The notes under the pieces were generated by a model. The model saw only the letters and a program-made list of their open reading frames with translations, did not search any database and was not told the DNA's origin. The position numbers and the translations under genes are program-made. From NCBI RefSeq assembly GCF_009789075.1, contig NZ_WNXQ01000006.1, forward strand, positions 124,001 to 188,000: DNA of 64,000 nt, in the 5' to 3' direction. This document shows, piece by piece, positions 51,668 to 62,170 of the stretch. The stretch is from Pseudooceanicola pacificus (lineage in GTDB: Bacteria > Pseudomonadota > Alphaproteobacteria > Rhodobacterales > Rhodobacteraceae). The first letter of the stretch is position 1; each line of letters opens with the position of its first letter.

Positions 51668-52747
51668 TCAGCTGCGGCGGGCGATGAGTGCGACGGGGCC
51701 GCCGCCATCGGGGCCCTGGTGTTCCGCCCCGCCCGAAACGAACAGGTCGGTGAACCCGACAAGCGACGCCAGCGCCCCGCCGACAAAGGCGCGGGCATGG
51801 CGGGTGTGCGATATGTCGGAATCCGACAGCATGACATGACGCGCGCCCCGGACCCGGCCCGAGGCGGCGGCCTCGGCCTTGGCCATCACGGCAAGCAGCC
51901 GGGCGCGCTGCGCGGGGGCCAGCTGCCCCGGCGCGTCCAGCCCCAGGCGGGCGAGGGCGGCGCGGACGGGTTCGGTATCAATGCTGTCGGACATCACCGC
52001 ATGGTCGATCAGCAGGGGGCCGGACCAGCTGTCGGACAGGCCCATCACGACGATCTCGTGATCCTCCAGCTCGACCCCGGCCGAGGCCCCGCAGCGGGTA
52101 CAATAGAGCGCGGGATCGCCGGGTTCGGCATCGCCGGGCACCTCGCCCAGAGCGATCGCCGCCCCAAGGGCCGAGGCGCCACGCGACAGGGCCATGCTCT
52201 TCAGCGTGTCGCGGGTGGCCGTGGCGGCGCCGCGCGCATCCGCCTGGGCGATCCGTTCGGGGGTCAGCAGGGGGCATTTCACCTGCACGTAATGCACCGC
52301 GTCGGGGCCGGTGATCCCGGCATCGGCCATCGCGGCGGCCACGCCCCGGGCGACCTCGGCCGACTGGGCAGGGGTTCCGATCTCTTCGGGCAGCAGGGCC
52401 CTTGTGCGCGCCCGCCCGATGGCCAGCGCCGGGCTTTCGCCACCGCCGGGCGCGGGATCCGAGGTAAAGACCAGCCAGTGCGGCGACAGCGCGCCCTCGG
52501 TTCCGCCGGACATGACCAGGGCGACCCGGTCGACCTCGGCCAGCGGCAGATGACGGGACAGCAGGGCGCGCAGGGCGCTGACGGCAAAGGCGCGGGTGAA
52601 GTCGTTGACGCAGCCGTTGCCCTCGGTCTTGCCAAAGATCGCGACGATGGAGCCGGGCGCCAGCCGCCCGGCCTCGATCAGCGCGGCAATCGCGCTCACG
52701 TCATCGGGCGCCTGCGCCTCCAGCCGATGGACTCCGGCACATCGCAT
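51668..52747 (-). CDS. atzD: Ring-opening amidohydrolase (cyanuric acid amidohydrolase/barbiturase family)
   Basis: The 359-residue protein belongs to the small AtzD/TrzD/barbiturase family, which hydrolyses cyanuric acid to carboxybiuret or barbiturate to ureidomalonate. The fold has three repeats, each with a Lys-Ser pair: Lys40 (FGKTEGNG) with Ser80 (VMSGGTEG), Lys157 (QVKCPLLTP) with Ser222 (CGASAGVE), and Lys290 with Ser338 (VSGGAEHQGPDGGG). These match in order and spacing the pairs known for AtzD. The biuret-hydrolase-like gene immediately upstream (TGATG overlap) favours cyanurate over barbiturate. The start at 52747 gives family length. Confidence 0.88.
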   Translation of the reverse strand: MRCAGVHRLEAQAPDDVSAIAALIEAGRLAPGSIVAIFGKTEGNGCVNDFTRAFAVSALRALLSRHLPLAEVDRVALVMSGGTEGALSPHWLVFTSDPAPGGGESPALAIGRARTRALLPEEIGTPAQSAEVARGVAAAMADAGITGPDAVHYVQVKCPLLTPERIAQADARGAATATRDTLKSMALSRGASALGAAIALGEVPGDAEPGDPALYCTRCGASAGVELEDHEIVVMGLSDSWSGPLLIDHAVMSDSIDTEPVRAALARLGLDAPGQLAPAQRARLLAVMAKAEAAASGRVRGARHVMLSDSDISHTRHARAFVGGALASLVGFTDLFVSGGAEHQGPDGGGPVALIARRS

Positions 52748-53451
52748 CACGGCAGCACGGCCAGCAGATCGGCCGAACTGGCGGTCGCGCCAAAGACGCC
52801 GCCCTGCATGTGGATCATGTGGATCGCCGCCGCGTGGTTCGCCGGATCCGTCGCCGCGCAGCAATCCGTCAGCATCACGCATTCAAAGCCGCGGTCGTTG
52901 GCCTCGCGCATGGTGGTGTGCACACAGACATCGGTGGTGATGCCGGTCAGCACGATATTGTCGATTCCCTTCAGCCGCAGGATCATTTCCAGATCGGTGG
53001 CGCAGAAACATCCCTTGCCCGGCTTGTCGATGATCACCTCGCCCTCCAGCGGGGCCAGTTCGTCGATGATCTCCCAGCCCGGTTCGCCGCGGGTCAGGAT
53101 CCGCCCGCAGGGGCCGGGATCGCCGATACCCGCCCCGATCCGGCGCGAGCGCCAGCGCTTGTTCGCGGGCAGATCCGACAGGTCGGCGCGGTGCCCCTCG
53201 CGGGTGTGGATCACCATGTAGCCCTTGGCGCGGAAGGCCGACAGCAGCGCCTGGATCGGCGCGATCGGCGCGCGGGTCAGCGAGATGTCATAGCCCATCG
53301 AGTCGACATAGCCGCCGGGCCCGCAGAAATCGGTCTGCATGTCGATGATGATCAGCGCCGTGTTCCCGGGCCGCAGGTCGCCGTTCCACGGCCAGGCATA
53401 GGGGGTCGAGGCGATGGTGGTGCCCGTGGGTGTCTCGGTCATGGCGTTCAT
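52747..53451 (-). CDS. biuH: Biuret hydrolase (isochorismatase fold)
   Basis: The 234-residue cysteine hydrolase has Asp37 ([15 protein letters not shown]), Lys143 (DKPGKGCF), Cys176 (TTDVCVHTT) and Gln216 (MQGGVFG). With an offset of one these coincide with Asp36, Lys142, Cys175 and Gln215 of the characterised Rhizobium leguminosarum BiuH, and the long N-terminal tail is also shared. The reaction is biuret to allophanate and ammonia. In known pathways biuret arises by decarboxylation of the carboxybiuret made by AtzD-type enzymes, whose gene overlaps this one. It starts 15 nt after the permease stop. Confidence 0.87.
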   Translation of the reverse strand: MNAMTETPTGTTIASTPYAWPWNGDLRPGNTALIIIDMQTDFCGPGGYVDSMGYDISLTRAPIAPIQALLSAFRAKGYMVIHTREGHRADLSDLPANKRWRSRRIGAGIGDPGPCGRILTRGEPGWEIIDELAPLEGEVIIDKPGKGCFCATDLEMILRLKGIDNIVLTGITTDVCVHTTMREANDRGFECVMLTDCCAATDPANHAAAIHMIHMQGGVFGATASSADLLAVLP

Positions 53452-53465
53452 CGGTCAGGCTCCGG

Positions 53466-54389
53466 TCATTTGGTGATGGAGAGTTCGCGCGGGGCGCCGG
53501 TCAATGCGCCGCTTTTCGAGGAGGATGCGATCAGCACCACCAGTGTCAGCACGAAGGGCGCGGCGTAGAAGAGGTAATAGCCCGAGGTGACGCCAACCGA
53601 TTGCAAGGCCGGGCCAAGCGCCCCGGCGGCGCCAAAAAGAAGGGCGGCAAAGAAGCAGTTGACCGGCGACCAGCGGGCAAAGATCACCAGCGCCACCGCG
53701 ATCAGGCCCTGGCCGGAGGAGATCCCTTCGTTCCACGAGCCGGGGTAGAACAGCGACAGATAGGCCCCGCCCATGCCCGCCAGCGCCCCTCCAAATCCGG
53801 TGGCGAGGATGCGCACCCGCGCCGGGCGGATGCCAAGCGCGCGCGCGGCGTCGGAACTGTCGCCCACCACGCGCAGGGTCAGCCCGATACGGGTCCGTTT
53901 CAGCATCCAGGCCAGGGCCACGGCCAGCAGGCCGCCGATAATGAACAGCACATTGACCCTGAGCGCGGCCTGCACCTGCGGCAGGTCGGACCACCAGCCC
54001 AGATTGATCGCGGGCAGGTCAGGGGCCACCGGCTGGATGAAGGCCTTGCCGAAGAAGAAGGCGAGCCCGGTGCCAAGCAGCATCAGCGCGATGCCGATGG
54101 CAATGTCGTTGACCCGGGGCAGCGAACAGAGCAGCCCGTGCAGCAGGCCGAATGCGGCCCCCGCGCCGGCGGCGGCCAGCACCCCGATCCAGGGTGAGCC
54201 CGTCATATAGGCCAGCGCATAGCCCGCCATCGCCCCAAAGACGAGCGTGCCCTCAAGCCCCAGGTTTATCCGGCCGGAGCGTTCGGTGATCACCTCGCCC
54301 AGCGAGACGAACAGGAACGGGGTCGACACGCGGATCGCGCCGCCGACCATTGCGAGCGGCACCGCCCAGAGACCGATATCGCCGCTCAT
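53466..54389 (-). CDS. ABC permease 2 of BMP/nucleoside-type importer
   Basis: The 307-residue membrane protein is of the NupQ/YufQ-like branched-chain/BMP permease type, with about eight hydrophobic segments and the early family motif LGEVITERSGRINLGLEGTLV (marked by ERSGRINLGLEG, near residue 35). The coupling region GLTLRVVGDSSDAARALGI near 170 fits. The start at 54389 overlaps the first permease gene by ATGA. It forms a heterodimer with that protein. The hydrolase gene for biuret follows after 15 nt, so uptake and catabolism are co-transcribed. Confidence 0.9.
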   Translation of the reverse strand: MSGDIGLWAVPLAMVGGAIRVSTPFLFVSLGEVITERSGRINLGLEGTLVFGAMAGYALAYMTGSPWIGVLAAAGAGAAFGLLHGLLCSLPRVNDIAIGIALMLLGTGLAFFFGKAFIQPVAPDLPAINLGWWSDLPQVQAALRVNVLFIIGGLLAVALAWMLKRTRIGLTLRVVGDSSDAARALGIRPARVRILATGFGGALAGMGGAYLSLFYPGSWNEGISSGQGLIAVALVIFARWSPVNCFFAALLFGAAGALGPALQSVGVTSGYYLFYAAPFVLTLVVLIASSSKSGALTGAPRELSITK

Positions 54390-55495
54390 GCCGTGTCCTT
54401 TCTGTTCAGCCAGGCGGTCAGGCTGATCCGCCCGGTCAGGGTCTCGCTCGCCAGGATCGACACGAAGACAAAGCCCTGCAGTACGGTCATCGTGGCGTCG
54501 GGCAGATCCATCCGGCGCTGGACAAGACCCGAAGAGGCCTCGAACCCGGCGAGCAGCAGGGCGACGGGGATGATCGCCAGCGGATTGTGCCGGGCGAGGA
54601 AGGCGACAAGGATGCCGGTATAGCCATAGCCCGAGGCGAGCGAGGCATTGGCCGACCCGTGCACCGCCGAGACCTCGAAATATCCGGCCAGCCCGGCGAA
54701 GGCCCCGCCAAGCGCGGTGAAGCCGACCACCAGCCGGGTCACCGGCAGCCCCTGCACCTGCGCCGCGCGGACATTGCCGCCCGCGATCCGGGCGCCAAAC
54801 CCGGTGGTGGTGCGTTCGATCAGCACCCAGCACAGGATGCAGCAGACCACCGCCACGGCCAGCCCCCAGTGCACGTTCCAGCCGGGCAGGTCGCCGACGC
54901 GCAGCGACTCGGCCAGCGGCGCGGTCGAGGGTTTGTTGAGCGAGGCGGGATCGCGCAGCGGCCCCTCCACCAGGTGGTTCATCAGGGCGATGGCGATATA
55001 GGCCAGCAGCAGCGAGGCGATGGTTTCGTTGACCCCGCGCCACTGGCGCAGCGCCCCGACGGCACCGATCCAGATCGCGCCGACCAGCGCGGCCATCAGC
55101 GCCAGCAGCGGCATGGCGAGGATGGCGGGCCAGCCTGCCAGGAGCATGGCCAGGCCGCCCGCCATCACGCCGCCCAGCACAATGGCTCCTTCGCCGCCGA
55201 TGACGACGAGGCCAAGGCGCGCCGGAACGGCGACGCAGAGAGCCGAGAACAGCAGCGGTGCTGCCCGCGACAGGGTGTTGTTCCAGGAGAAGGCGGTTCC
55301 GAACCCGGCCTTGTATACAAGTGCGTAGAAGGTAGCCGGGTTCTTGCCAAGCAGCAACAGAAACACGGCAAAGACCGCAAAGCCGGCCAGCAGCGCCAGA
55401 ACCGGCAGCAGCAGCCCCTCGGCCCGGCCCGCGATGCCCGTCAGCCAGGCCCGCAGGGGCGTGGCCGGGGCCGGGATATCCGCCCCGACCGCCAT
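54386..55495 (-). CDS. ABC permease 1 of BMP/nucleoside-type importer
   Basis: The 369-residue membrane protein resembles YufP/NupP-type permeases: a long cytoplasmic leader with WLTGIAGRAEG, a first helix, then NTLSRAAPLLFSALCVAV, LGLVVIGGEGAIVLGG and the coupling loop RIAGGNVRAAQVQGLPV near residue 255. The start MAVGADIP at 55495 lies 1 nt after the binding-protein stop, so there is no intercistronic hairpin in this operon. Residues upstream of this Met in the same frame lie in the binding-protein gene and were discarded. Confidence 0.9.
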   Translation of the reverse strand: MAVGADIPAPATPLRAWLTGIAGRAEGLLLPVLALLAGFAVFAVFLLLLGKNPATFYALVYKAGFGTAFSWNNTLSRAAPLLFSALCVAVPARLGLVVIGGEGAIVLGGVMAGGLAMLLAGWPAILAMPLLALMAALVGAIWIGAVGALRQWRGVNETIASLLLAYIAIALMNHLVEGPLRDPASLNKPSTAPLAESLRVGDLPGWNVHWGLAVAVVCCILCWVLIERTTTGFGARIAGGNVRAAQVQGLPVTRLVVGFTALGGAFAGLAGYFEVSAVHGSANASLASGYGYTGILVAFLARHNPLAIIPVALLLAGFEASSGLVQRRMDLPDATMTVLQGFVFVSILASETLTGRISLTAWLNRKDTA

Positions 55496-55496
55496 G

Positions 55497-56612
55497 TTAC
55501 GAGGTCGACCCGATGACGCCCTCGACGAGGTAGCCCATCGATTCCAGCGCCACGTCGGATTCCTCGAAGGCCTGGCCCTCGGTCGCGACGACATTGCCGG
55601 CGTTGTCCTTCATCGGACCGTTGATCACGGCGAACCCGCCCGACATGATCCTGGCCTTGGTGTCCTCGAACTGCGCGCGCGCCGCGTCGGACACGGCCGG
55701 GCCCAGCGGGGACATCTTGATGAAGCCCTCGGCCAGCCCGCCGCGTACGAAATTGTCGATCGGCTCGCCCGCCATCGTCTTCTTCACCATGTCGGTATAG
55801 ACCGTGGCCCAGTTCCATTCCGCGCCGGTCAGGTATTTCTCGGGCGCCAGTACGGACTGGTTGGCGTGATAGCCGCAGATGAAGCAGTCGCGCGCGGCGG
55901 CGGTTTCCATCACCACCTTGGGCCCGTCCACATGGCAGGTGATCACATCGGCACCGGCATCGGCCAGGGCGTTGGTGGCCTCGGCCTCCTTCACCGCCAT
56001 CGACCATTCGCCGGTAAAGATCACCTGGCATTCGATGGTCGGATCGACCGAGCGCGCGCCCAGCAGGAAGGAATTGATGTTCAGCAGCACCTGCGGGATC
56101 GGCTTGGCGGCGACAAAGCCGATCTTTTTCGACTTGGTCGCATGCCCGGCGGCGATGCCGTTCAGGTACTGGCCCATGCCGATATAGCCGAAATAGCTGC
56201 CCACATTGGCGGGCATCCCCGCGGACCACAGCCCGCCGCAATGTTCGAACCGGACATCGGGATTGTTGGGCGCGACCTTCAGGATATGCGGGTCGAAATA
56301 GCCGAAGGAGGTGGGGAAGAGCAGGGTGGCGCCGTCGAAATTGATCATCGACTCCATTGTCTGCTGCACGTCCTGCGTCTCGGCCACGTTCTCCTCTTCG
56401 ATGACCGTGACGCCCTCCATCGCCTTGACGACCGCGGCCCCCTCGGCATGCGCCTGGTTGTAGCCGTAGTCGTCGCGCGGGCCGACGTAGATGAACCCCA
56501 CGGTCAGCTCGCCCGAGGCGCGGGCCGGGCGGCCCAGACCGCCCAGCGTGGCGGCCCCGGCAAGCCCGGCGGTGGTGGACAGGAAACGGCGGCGCGTCAG
56601 GAAACTGGTCAT
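55497..56612 (-). CDS. BMP-family (PnrA-like) substrate-binding protein with Tat-type signal
   Basis: The 371-residue binding protein begins MTSFLTRRRFLSTTAGLAG, a twin-arginine signal (TRRRFL), and then ASGELTVGFIYVGPRDDYGYNQAHAEG, the opening of BMP/PnrA (purine nucleoside) binding proteins. Other family blocks are TSFGYFDPHILKVAPNNPDVRFEHCGG and GFVAAKPIPQVLLNINSF. BMP proteins bind nucleosides, nucleobase-like compounds or other heterocycles, which suits cyanurate or barbiturate. It is the first gene of the eight-gene operon. Tat export suggests the protein folds before export. Confidence 0.9.
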   Translation of the reverse strand: MTSFLTRRRFLSTTAGLAGAATLGGLGRPARASGELTVGFIYVGPRDDYGYNQAHAEGAAVVKAMEGVTVIEEENVAETQDVQQTMESMINFDGATLLFPTSFGYFDPHILKVAPNNPDVRFEHCGGLWSAGMPANVGSYFGYIGMGQYLNGIAAGHATKSKKIGFVAAKPIPQVLLNINSFLLGARSVDPTIECQVIFTGEWSMAVKEAEATNALADAGADVITCHVDGPKVVMETAAARDCFICGYHANQSVLAPEKYLTGAEWNWATVYTDMVKKTMAGEPIDNFVRGGLAEGFIKMSPLGPAVSDAARAQFEDTKARIMSGGFAVINGPMKDNAGNVVATEGQAFEESDVALESMGYLVEGVIGSTS

Positions 56613-56693
56613 GTGGTGAACCCTCTCTGCAAAGCGAATCCGGCTGGCCCGGATCTGGTTGACCTGAGGGTCACGGATTGCACTGCTGTTGTC

Positions 56694-56712
56694 TGCTGCT
56701 AAGTTGGCAGCA
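56694..56712. promoter_or_regulatory. LysR-type operator between divergent LysR gene and operon
   Basis: TGCTGC (56694-56699) and GCAGCA (56707-56712) are perfect arms around TAAGTTG. The core fits the LysR T-N11-A rule (T56697 to A56709) with TGC/GCA symmetry. It is 82 nt before the binding-protein start and 36 nt before the LysR start, so it could control both directions. Confidence 0.7.
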
Positions 56713-56747
56713 TTGCGGTGCGTTTTTTGCAGCAGTCAGGGAAAGCC

Positions 56748-57674
56748 ATGAAACAGCTCGAAACGCTGGAGTTCATCGAGGCCATTGCCCGCGCCGGGTC
56801 GATCCGGGGCGCGGCGGATTCGCTGTCGCTGACCTCGACCGCGCTGAACCGCCGCCTGCTGGCGCTGGAGGAGGAGCTGGGCGCCCCCGTCTTCGAACGC
56901 CTGCCGCGGGGCGTGCGCCTGTCGCCGGCGGGAGAGCTGCTGATCCACCACATCCGCCAGCAGCGCGCCGACCTGGACCGCGTCCGCTCGCAGATCGCCG
57001 ATCTGAAGGGCGAGCGGCGGGGCCATGTGAAGGTCGCCTGCAGCCAGGCCCTGCTGCCCTATTTCATGCCGCACGAGATCAACGCCTACCGGGCCGAGCA
57101 CCCCAAGGTGACCTTTGAGGTCAACCTGCGCGACCGCTACCGCGCGGAACAGGCGCTGGTGACCCATGCCGCCGATATCGCCCTGGTGTTCGAACCGGTC
57201 CGGCTGGCGGATGTGCAGGTGCTGGCCACCGCGCCGCAGCCGGTGCATGTGGTCATGGTGCGCGACCATCCCCTGGCCGCCAAGCCGGTGCTGCGCCTGT
57301 CGGATCTGGTGGGATATCCGATCGGGATGCCCAGCGAGGAATTTGGCGTGCGCTACCTGCTGGATCTGGCGATGCGGCGCTCGGCGATCCGGATCACCCC
57401 TCAGATCGTGTCGGACAGTTTCGAATTCCTGCGCAGCTATCCGGGGCCCGAGCTGATGCTGACCTTTCAGATCCCCATCGGCCTGCCGGCCCAGGACAGC
57501 GGGCCGGAGGCCTTTGTGTCGCGCCCCGTGGACACGCGGGACGTGCCGGCGGGGCTGCTCTACCTGGCGCAGATGCGGGGGCGGACCCTGCCGGTGGCCG
57601 CCGCGAATTTTGCCCGCCAGCTGGCCCGCGCGCTGGATGCCGCATCCGACGGGCCGGTGCGGCCGGGCCCCTGA
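56748..57674 (+). CDS. LysR-family regulator of the cyanurate-type operon
   Basis: The 308-residue protein has a LysR winged helix (FIEAIARAGSIRGAADSLSL at residues 8-27) and an effector domain (about 90-295). It is divergent from the importer/hydrolase operon and separated from it by 135 bp, with a LysR-type palindrome in between. AtzR, the known activator of atzDEF, is also a LysR protein encoded next to the operon. The start MKQLETLEF has CAGGGAA upstream; an in-frame GTG at 56718 adds ten residues without homology. Confidence 0.9.
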   Translation: MKQLETLEFIEAIARAGSIRGAADSLSLTSTALNRRLLALEEELGAPVFERLPRGVRLSPAGELLIHHIRQQRADLDRVRSQIADLKGERRGHVKVACSQALLPYFMPHEINAYRAEHPKVTFEVNLRDRYRAEQALVTHAADIALVFEPVRLADVQVLATAPQPVHVVMVRDHPLAAKPVLRLSDLVGYPIGMPSEEFGVRYLLDLAMRRSAIRITPQIVSDSFEFLRSYPGPELMLTFQIPIGLPAQDSGPEAFVSRPVDTRDVPAGLLYLAQMRGRTLPVAAANFARQLARALDAASDGPVRPGP

Positions 57675-57707
57675 GGCGACCCTGACGCGCCCCTGACGCG
57701 ACCGGAC

Positions 57708-57741
57708 AAAAAAGGCATGGCCCCGGTGACAGGGCCATGCC
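57708..57741 (-). terminator. Rho-independent terminator of icd
   Basis: GGCATGGCCC (57714-57723) and GGGCCATGCC (57732-57741) form a perfect 10-bp stem with an 8-nt loop. On the minus strand the stem is directly followed by six T (57713-57708). It lies 40 nt after the icd stop. Confidence 0.92.
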
Positions 57742-57780
57742 GTGTGACATGTCAGCTCCCGCCGGGCGGGGGGAGGGGTG

Positions 57781-59985
<2,205 letters not shown>

Positions 59986-60199
59986 AATATCCAAGCCTTT
60001 TCCTGAGCCGAGCAACGCTTACCCGATGCAGCGGCCAAGGTCCACTTGTGCTGACGCGATCCGGTGCGACTTGTCGCCCGGACCGGCGATCCGCAGCGGA
60101 AATGGCGGATCGGGGCGGATATTGACACCGCCCGGGGCGGCCCACATGGTCGGCGCCGGGCAGGGGGCGGACCAATCGCGCCCCGCCACCGGACCGGAC

Positions 60200-61471
60200 A
60201 TGCAGATCAGCGAACACCAACCGATTTCACTCTGGGACAGCTCGGCCGCCGAGCCCGATCCCGACACCACCGCGCCCCGGGGCGACCGCGAGGCAGAGCT
60301 GGCCATCGTCGGCGGCGGTTTCACCGGGCTGTCGACCGCGCTGCATGCCGCACAGGCCGGGCATGACTGCCTGCTGCTGGAGGCCGAACGCATCGGCCAC
60401 GGCGGTTCCGGGCGCAATGTCGGGCTGGTCAATGCCGGGGTCTGGCTGCCGCCGCGTAAGGCGATGGAGGTTCTGGGCCCCGAGCGGGGGCGCTCCTTCG
60501 TCGAGTACCTCGGACGCGCGCCAGGCTATGTCTTCGACCTGATCGAGGCCCACCAGATCCGCTGCGAACCCCGGCGCGAAGGCACGATCCACGCCGCGCA
60601 TGCGCCCTCGGGCCTGCGCGACCTGTCCCGCCGCGCCGCGCAGTGGGAGGAGCTGGGCGCCCCGGTCGAGCTGCTGACCGGCGACGAGATGGAAGCCCGC
60701 ACCGGCACCGCACGTTATCACGGCGGGCTGCTCGACCGGCGCGCGGGCACGGTCAACCCGATGGGCTATGCCCGCGGCCTGGCGCGCGCCGCCGCCGCCG
60801 CGGGCGCGCGGATCGCCACCGGGGTGCGCGTCACCTCGCTGCGCCGGGACGGGGACGGCTGGGTGCTGGGCACCACGCGCGGCCAGGTGCGGGCCCGCCA
60901 TGTGGTGCTGGGCACCAATGCCTATAGCGATGCGCTCTGGCCCGGACTGGCCGAAAGCTATGTGCCGATCGATTTCTTCCAGCTGTCGACCGAACCGCTG
61001 GGCGCACGCGCGGCGCAGGTTCTGCCGGGCGGGCAGGGGCTCTGGGACACCGGGCAGATCATGTTCTCGCTGCGCCGGGACGCTGCGGGGCGGATCGCCG
61101 TCGGCTCGATGGGCCGTGTCATGGGCGCCCTGTCGCACCGCTGGGCCGCGCGGCGGCTGCGCCACCTGTTCCCCGATCTCGGCCCCGTGCGGTTCGAGCA
61201 GGCCTGGAGCGGGCGCATCGCGATGACCGACGATCACATCCCGCGCATTCACCGGCTGGCCGAGGGGCTGTACACGCCCATCGGATACAACGGGCGCGGG
61301 ATCACCACCGGCACGATGTTCGGCAAGGCGATGGCCGGCCTGCTGTCGGGCGAGGCCGAGGGCGACCTGCCGCTGCCCCTGTCGGACCTGCACCGCCCCC
61401 GGGCCCGGCGGCTGAGGACCGCGTTCTTCCGCGCCGCCTTTGCCGCCAACCAGTTGATGAAAAGCGTCTGA
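60200..61471 (+). CDS. FAD-dependent amine/amino acid oxidoreductase (PuuB/DadA-like)
   Basis: The 423-residue flavoprotein has a short leader with ISLWDSSA, an FAD Rossmann motif LAIVGGGFTGLSTALHAAQAG (GGGFTG near residue 38), GSGRNVGLVNAGVW near 75, and the C-terminal FAD-closing block YTPIGYNGRGITTGTMFGKAMA near 375. The layout matches gamma-glutamylputrescine oxidase-like and glycine-oxidase-like enzymes. The start MQISEHQ at 60200 is placed by this layout; in-frame sequence further upstream has no homology. It stands alone, divergent from icd. Substrate unknown. Confidence 0.83.
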   Translation: MQISEHQPISLWDSSAAEPDPDTTAPRGDREAELAIVGGGFTGLSTALHAAQAGHDCLLLEAERIGHGGSGRNVGLVNAGVWLPPRKAMEVLGPERGRSFVEYLGRAPGYVFDLIEAHQIRCEPRREGTIHAAHAPSGLRDLSRRAAQWEELGAPVELLTGDEMEARTGTARYHGGLLDRRAGTVNPMGYARGLARAAAAAGARIATGVRVTSLRRDGDGWVLGTTRGQVRARHVVLGTNAYSDALWPGLAESYVPIDFFQLSTEPLGARAAQVLPGGQGLWDTGQIMFSLRRDAAGRIAVGSMGRVMGALSHRWAARRLRHLFPDLGPVRFEQAWSGRIAMTDDHIPRIHRLAEGLYTPIGYNGRGITTGTMFGKAMAGLLSGEAEGDLPLPLSDLHRPRARRLRTAFFRAAFAANQLMKSV

Positions 61472-61511
61472 CGGGCCATCGGGGTCCTGTGGCGGACGCC
61501 CTCGGCCCGAC

Positions 61512-61549
61512 GCCCGCGCCCCGCCGCATGGCCGAGCAGGGGCGCGGGC
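61512..61549. promoter_or_regulatory. Strong GC hairpin after the FAD oxidoreductase gene
   Basis: GCCCGCGCCCC (61512-61522) and GGGGCGCGGGC (61539-61549) form a perfect 11-bp stem with a 16-nt loop, 41 nt after the stop. There is no T-run. It may still limit read-through into the MaoC gene. Confidence 0.5.
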
Positions 61550-61711
61550 AAATGGACAGTCCTTGACCAAAGGCGCGACACTCAGCGCCGCGGGACCGGC
61601 CTGCGCCGGAGGCCTCGAGACGGATGTCGCCCCGATCTCGCCGCAACTGGCGCTTTGCCACTTCGCCGGGCGGGTGCTACGCCTGAGCAAACCGTTTTGG
61701 AGGAGACAGCG

Positions 61712-62170
61712 ATGCCCGGTCTTTGGTTCGAGGAATTCAGCGTAGGTCAGCATTTCCGGCACGAGTTGTCGCGCACCGTGACCGAGTCCGACAACATGAT
61801 GTTCAGCCTGATGTCGATGAACCCGCAGCCGCTGCACATCGACTTCAACTTCGCCAAGGAGACGGAGTGGGGCCAGCCGCTGTTCAACTCGATGTTCACC
61901 TTTGCCATCATGGTCGGGCTCAGCGTGCAGGATACGACGCTGGGCACCACCGTCGGCAACCTCGGCTTTTCCGAGGTGACCTTTCCCAACCCGGTCTTTC
62001 ACGGCGACACGCTGCGCGCCGAAACCAAGGTGCTGTCGGTGCGCGAGAGCAAATCGCGCCCGACCCAGGGGCTGGTCGAGTTCCAGCACCTCTGCTTCAA
62101 GCAGGACGACACGCTGGTCGGCCAGTGCAAGCGCATGGCGCTGATGCGCAAGCGGCCCGAGGCGGCGTGA
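61712..62170 (+). CDS. MaoC-family enoyl-CoA hydratase-like protein
   Basis: The 152-residue protein is a single hot-dog hydratase of the MaoC/R-specific enoyl-CoA hydratase type. The catalytic Asp/His region is visible as MNPQPLHIDFNFAKETEWG (residues 35-53), followed by LFNSMFTFAIMVGLSV. A GGAGGAG ribosome site precedes ATG 61712. It shares TGATG with the CitE-like gene, so the two act together. A hydratase followed by a malyl- or citramalyl-CoA-type lyase would split a branched dicarboxylic acyl-CoA, as in itaconate or C5 acid metabolism. The exact substrate is inference. Confidence 0.87.
   Translation: MPGLWFEEFSVGQHFRHELSRTVTESDNMMFSLMSMNPQPLHIDFNFAKETEWGQPLFNSMFTFAIMVGLSVQDTTLGTTVGNLGFSEVTFPNPVFHGDTLRAETKVLSVRESKSRPTQGLVEFQHLCFKQDDTLVGQCKRMALMRKRPEAA

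Noticed and set aside
51668-52747. Assignment as barbiturase of an oxidative pyrimidine pathway.
   Set aside because: Not excluded by the family, but no uracil or thymine dehydrogenase or ureidomalonase is present, while a BiuH-like gene overlaps this one. Cyanurate is therefore favoured.
56700-56720. A possible sigma-54 promoter (TTGGCAGCATTGC) before the cyanurate-type operon, suggested by analogy with atz genes.
   Set aside because: The GG and GC elements are about 9 nt apart instead of 12, and the orientation faces the LysR gene rather than the operon.
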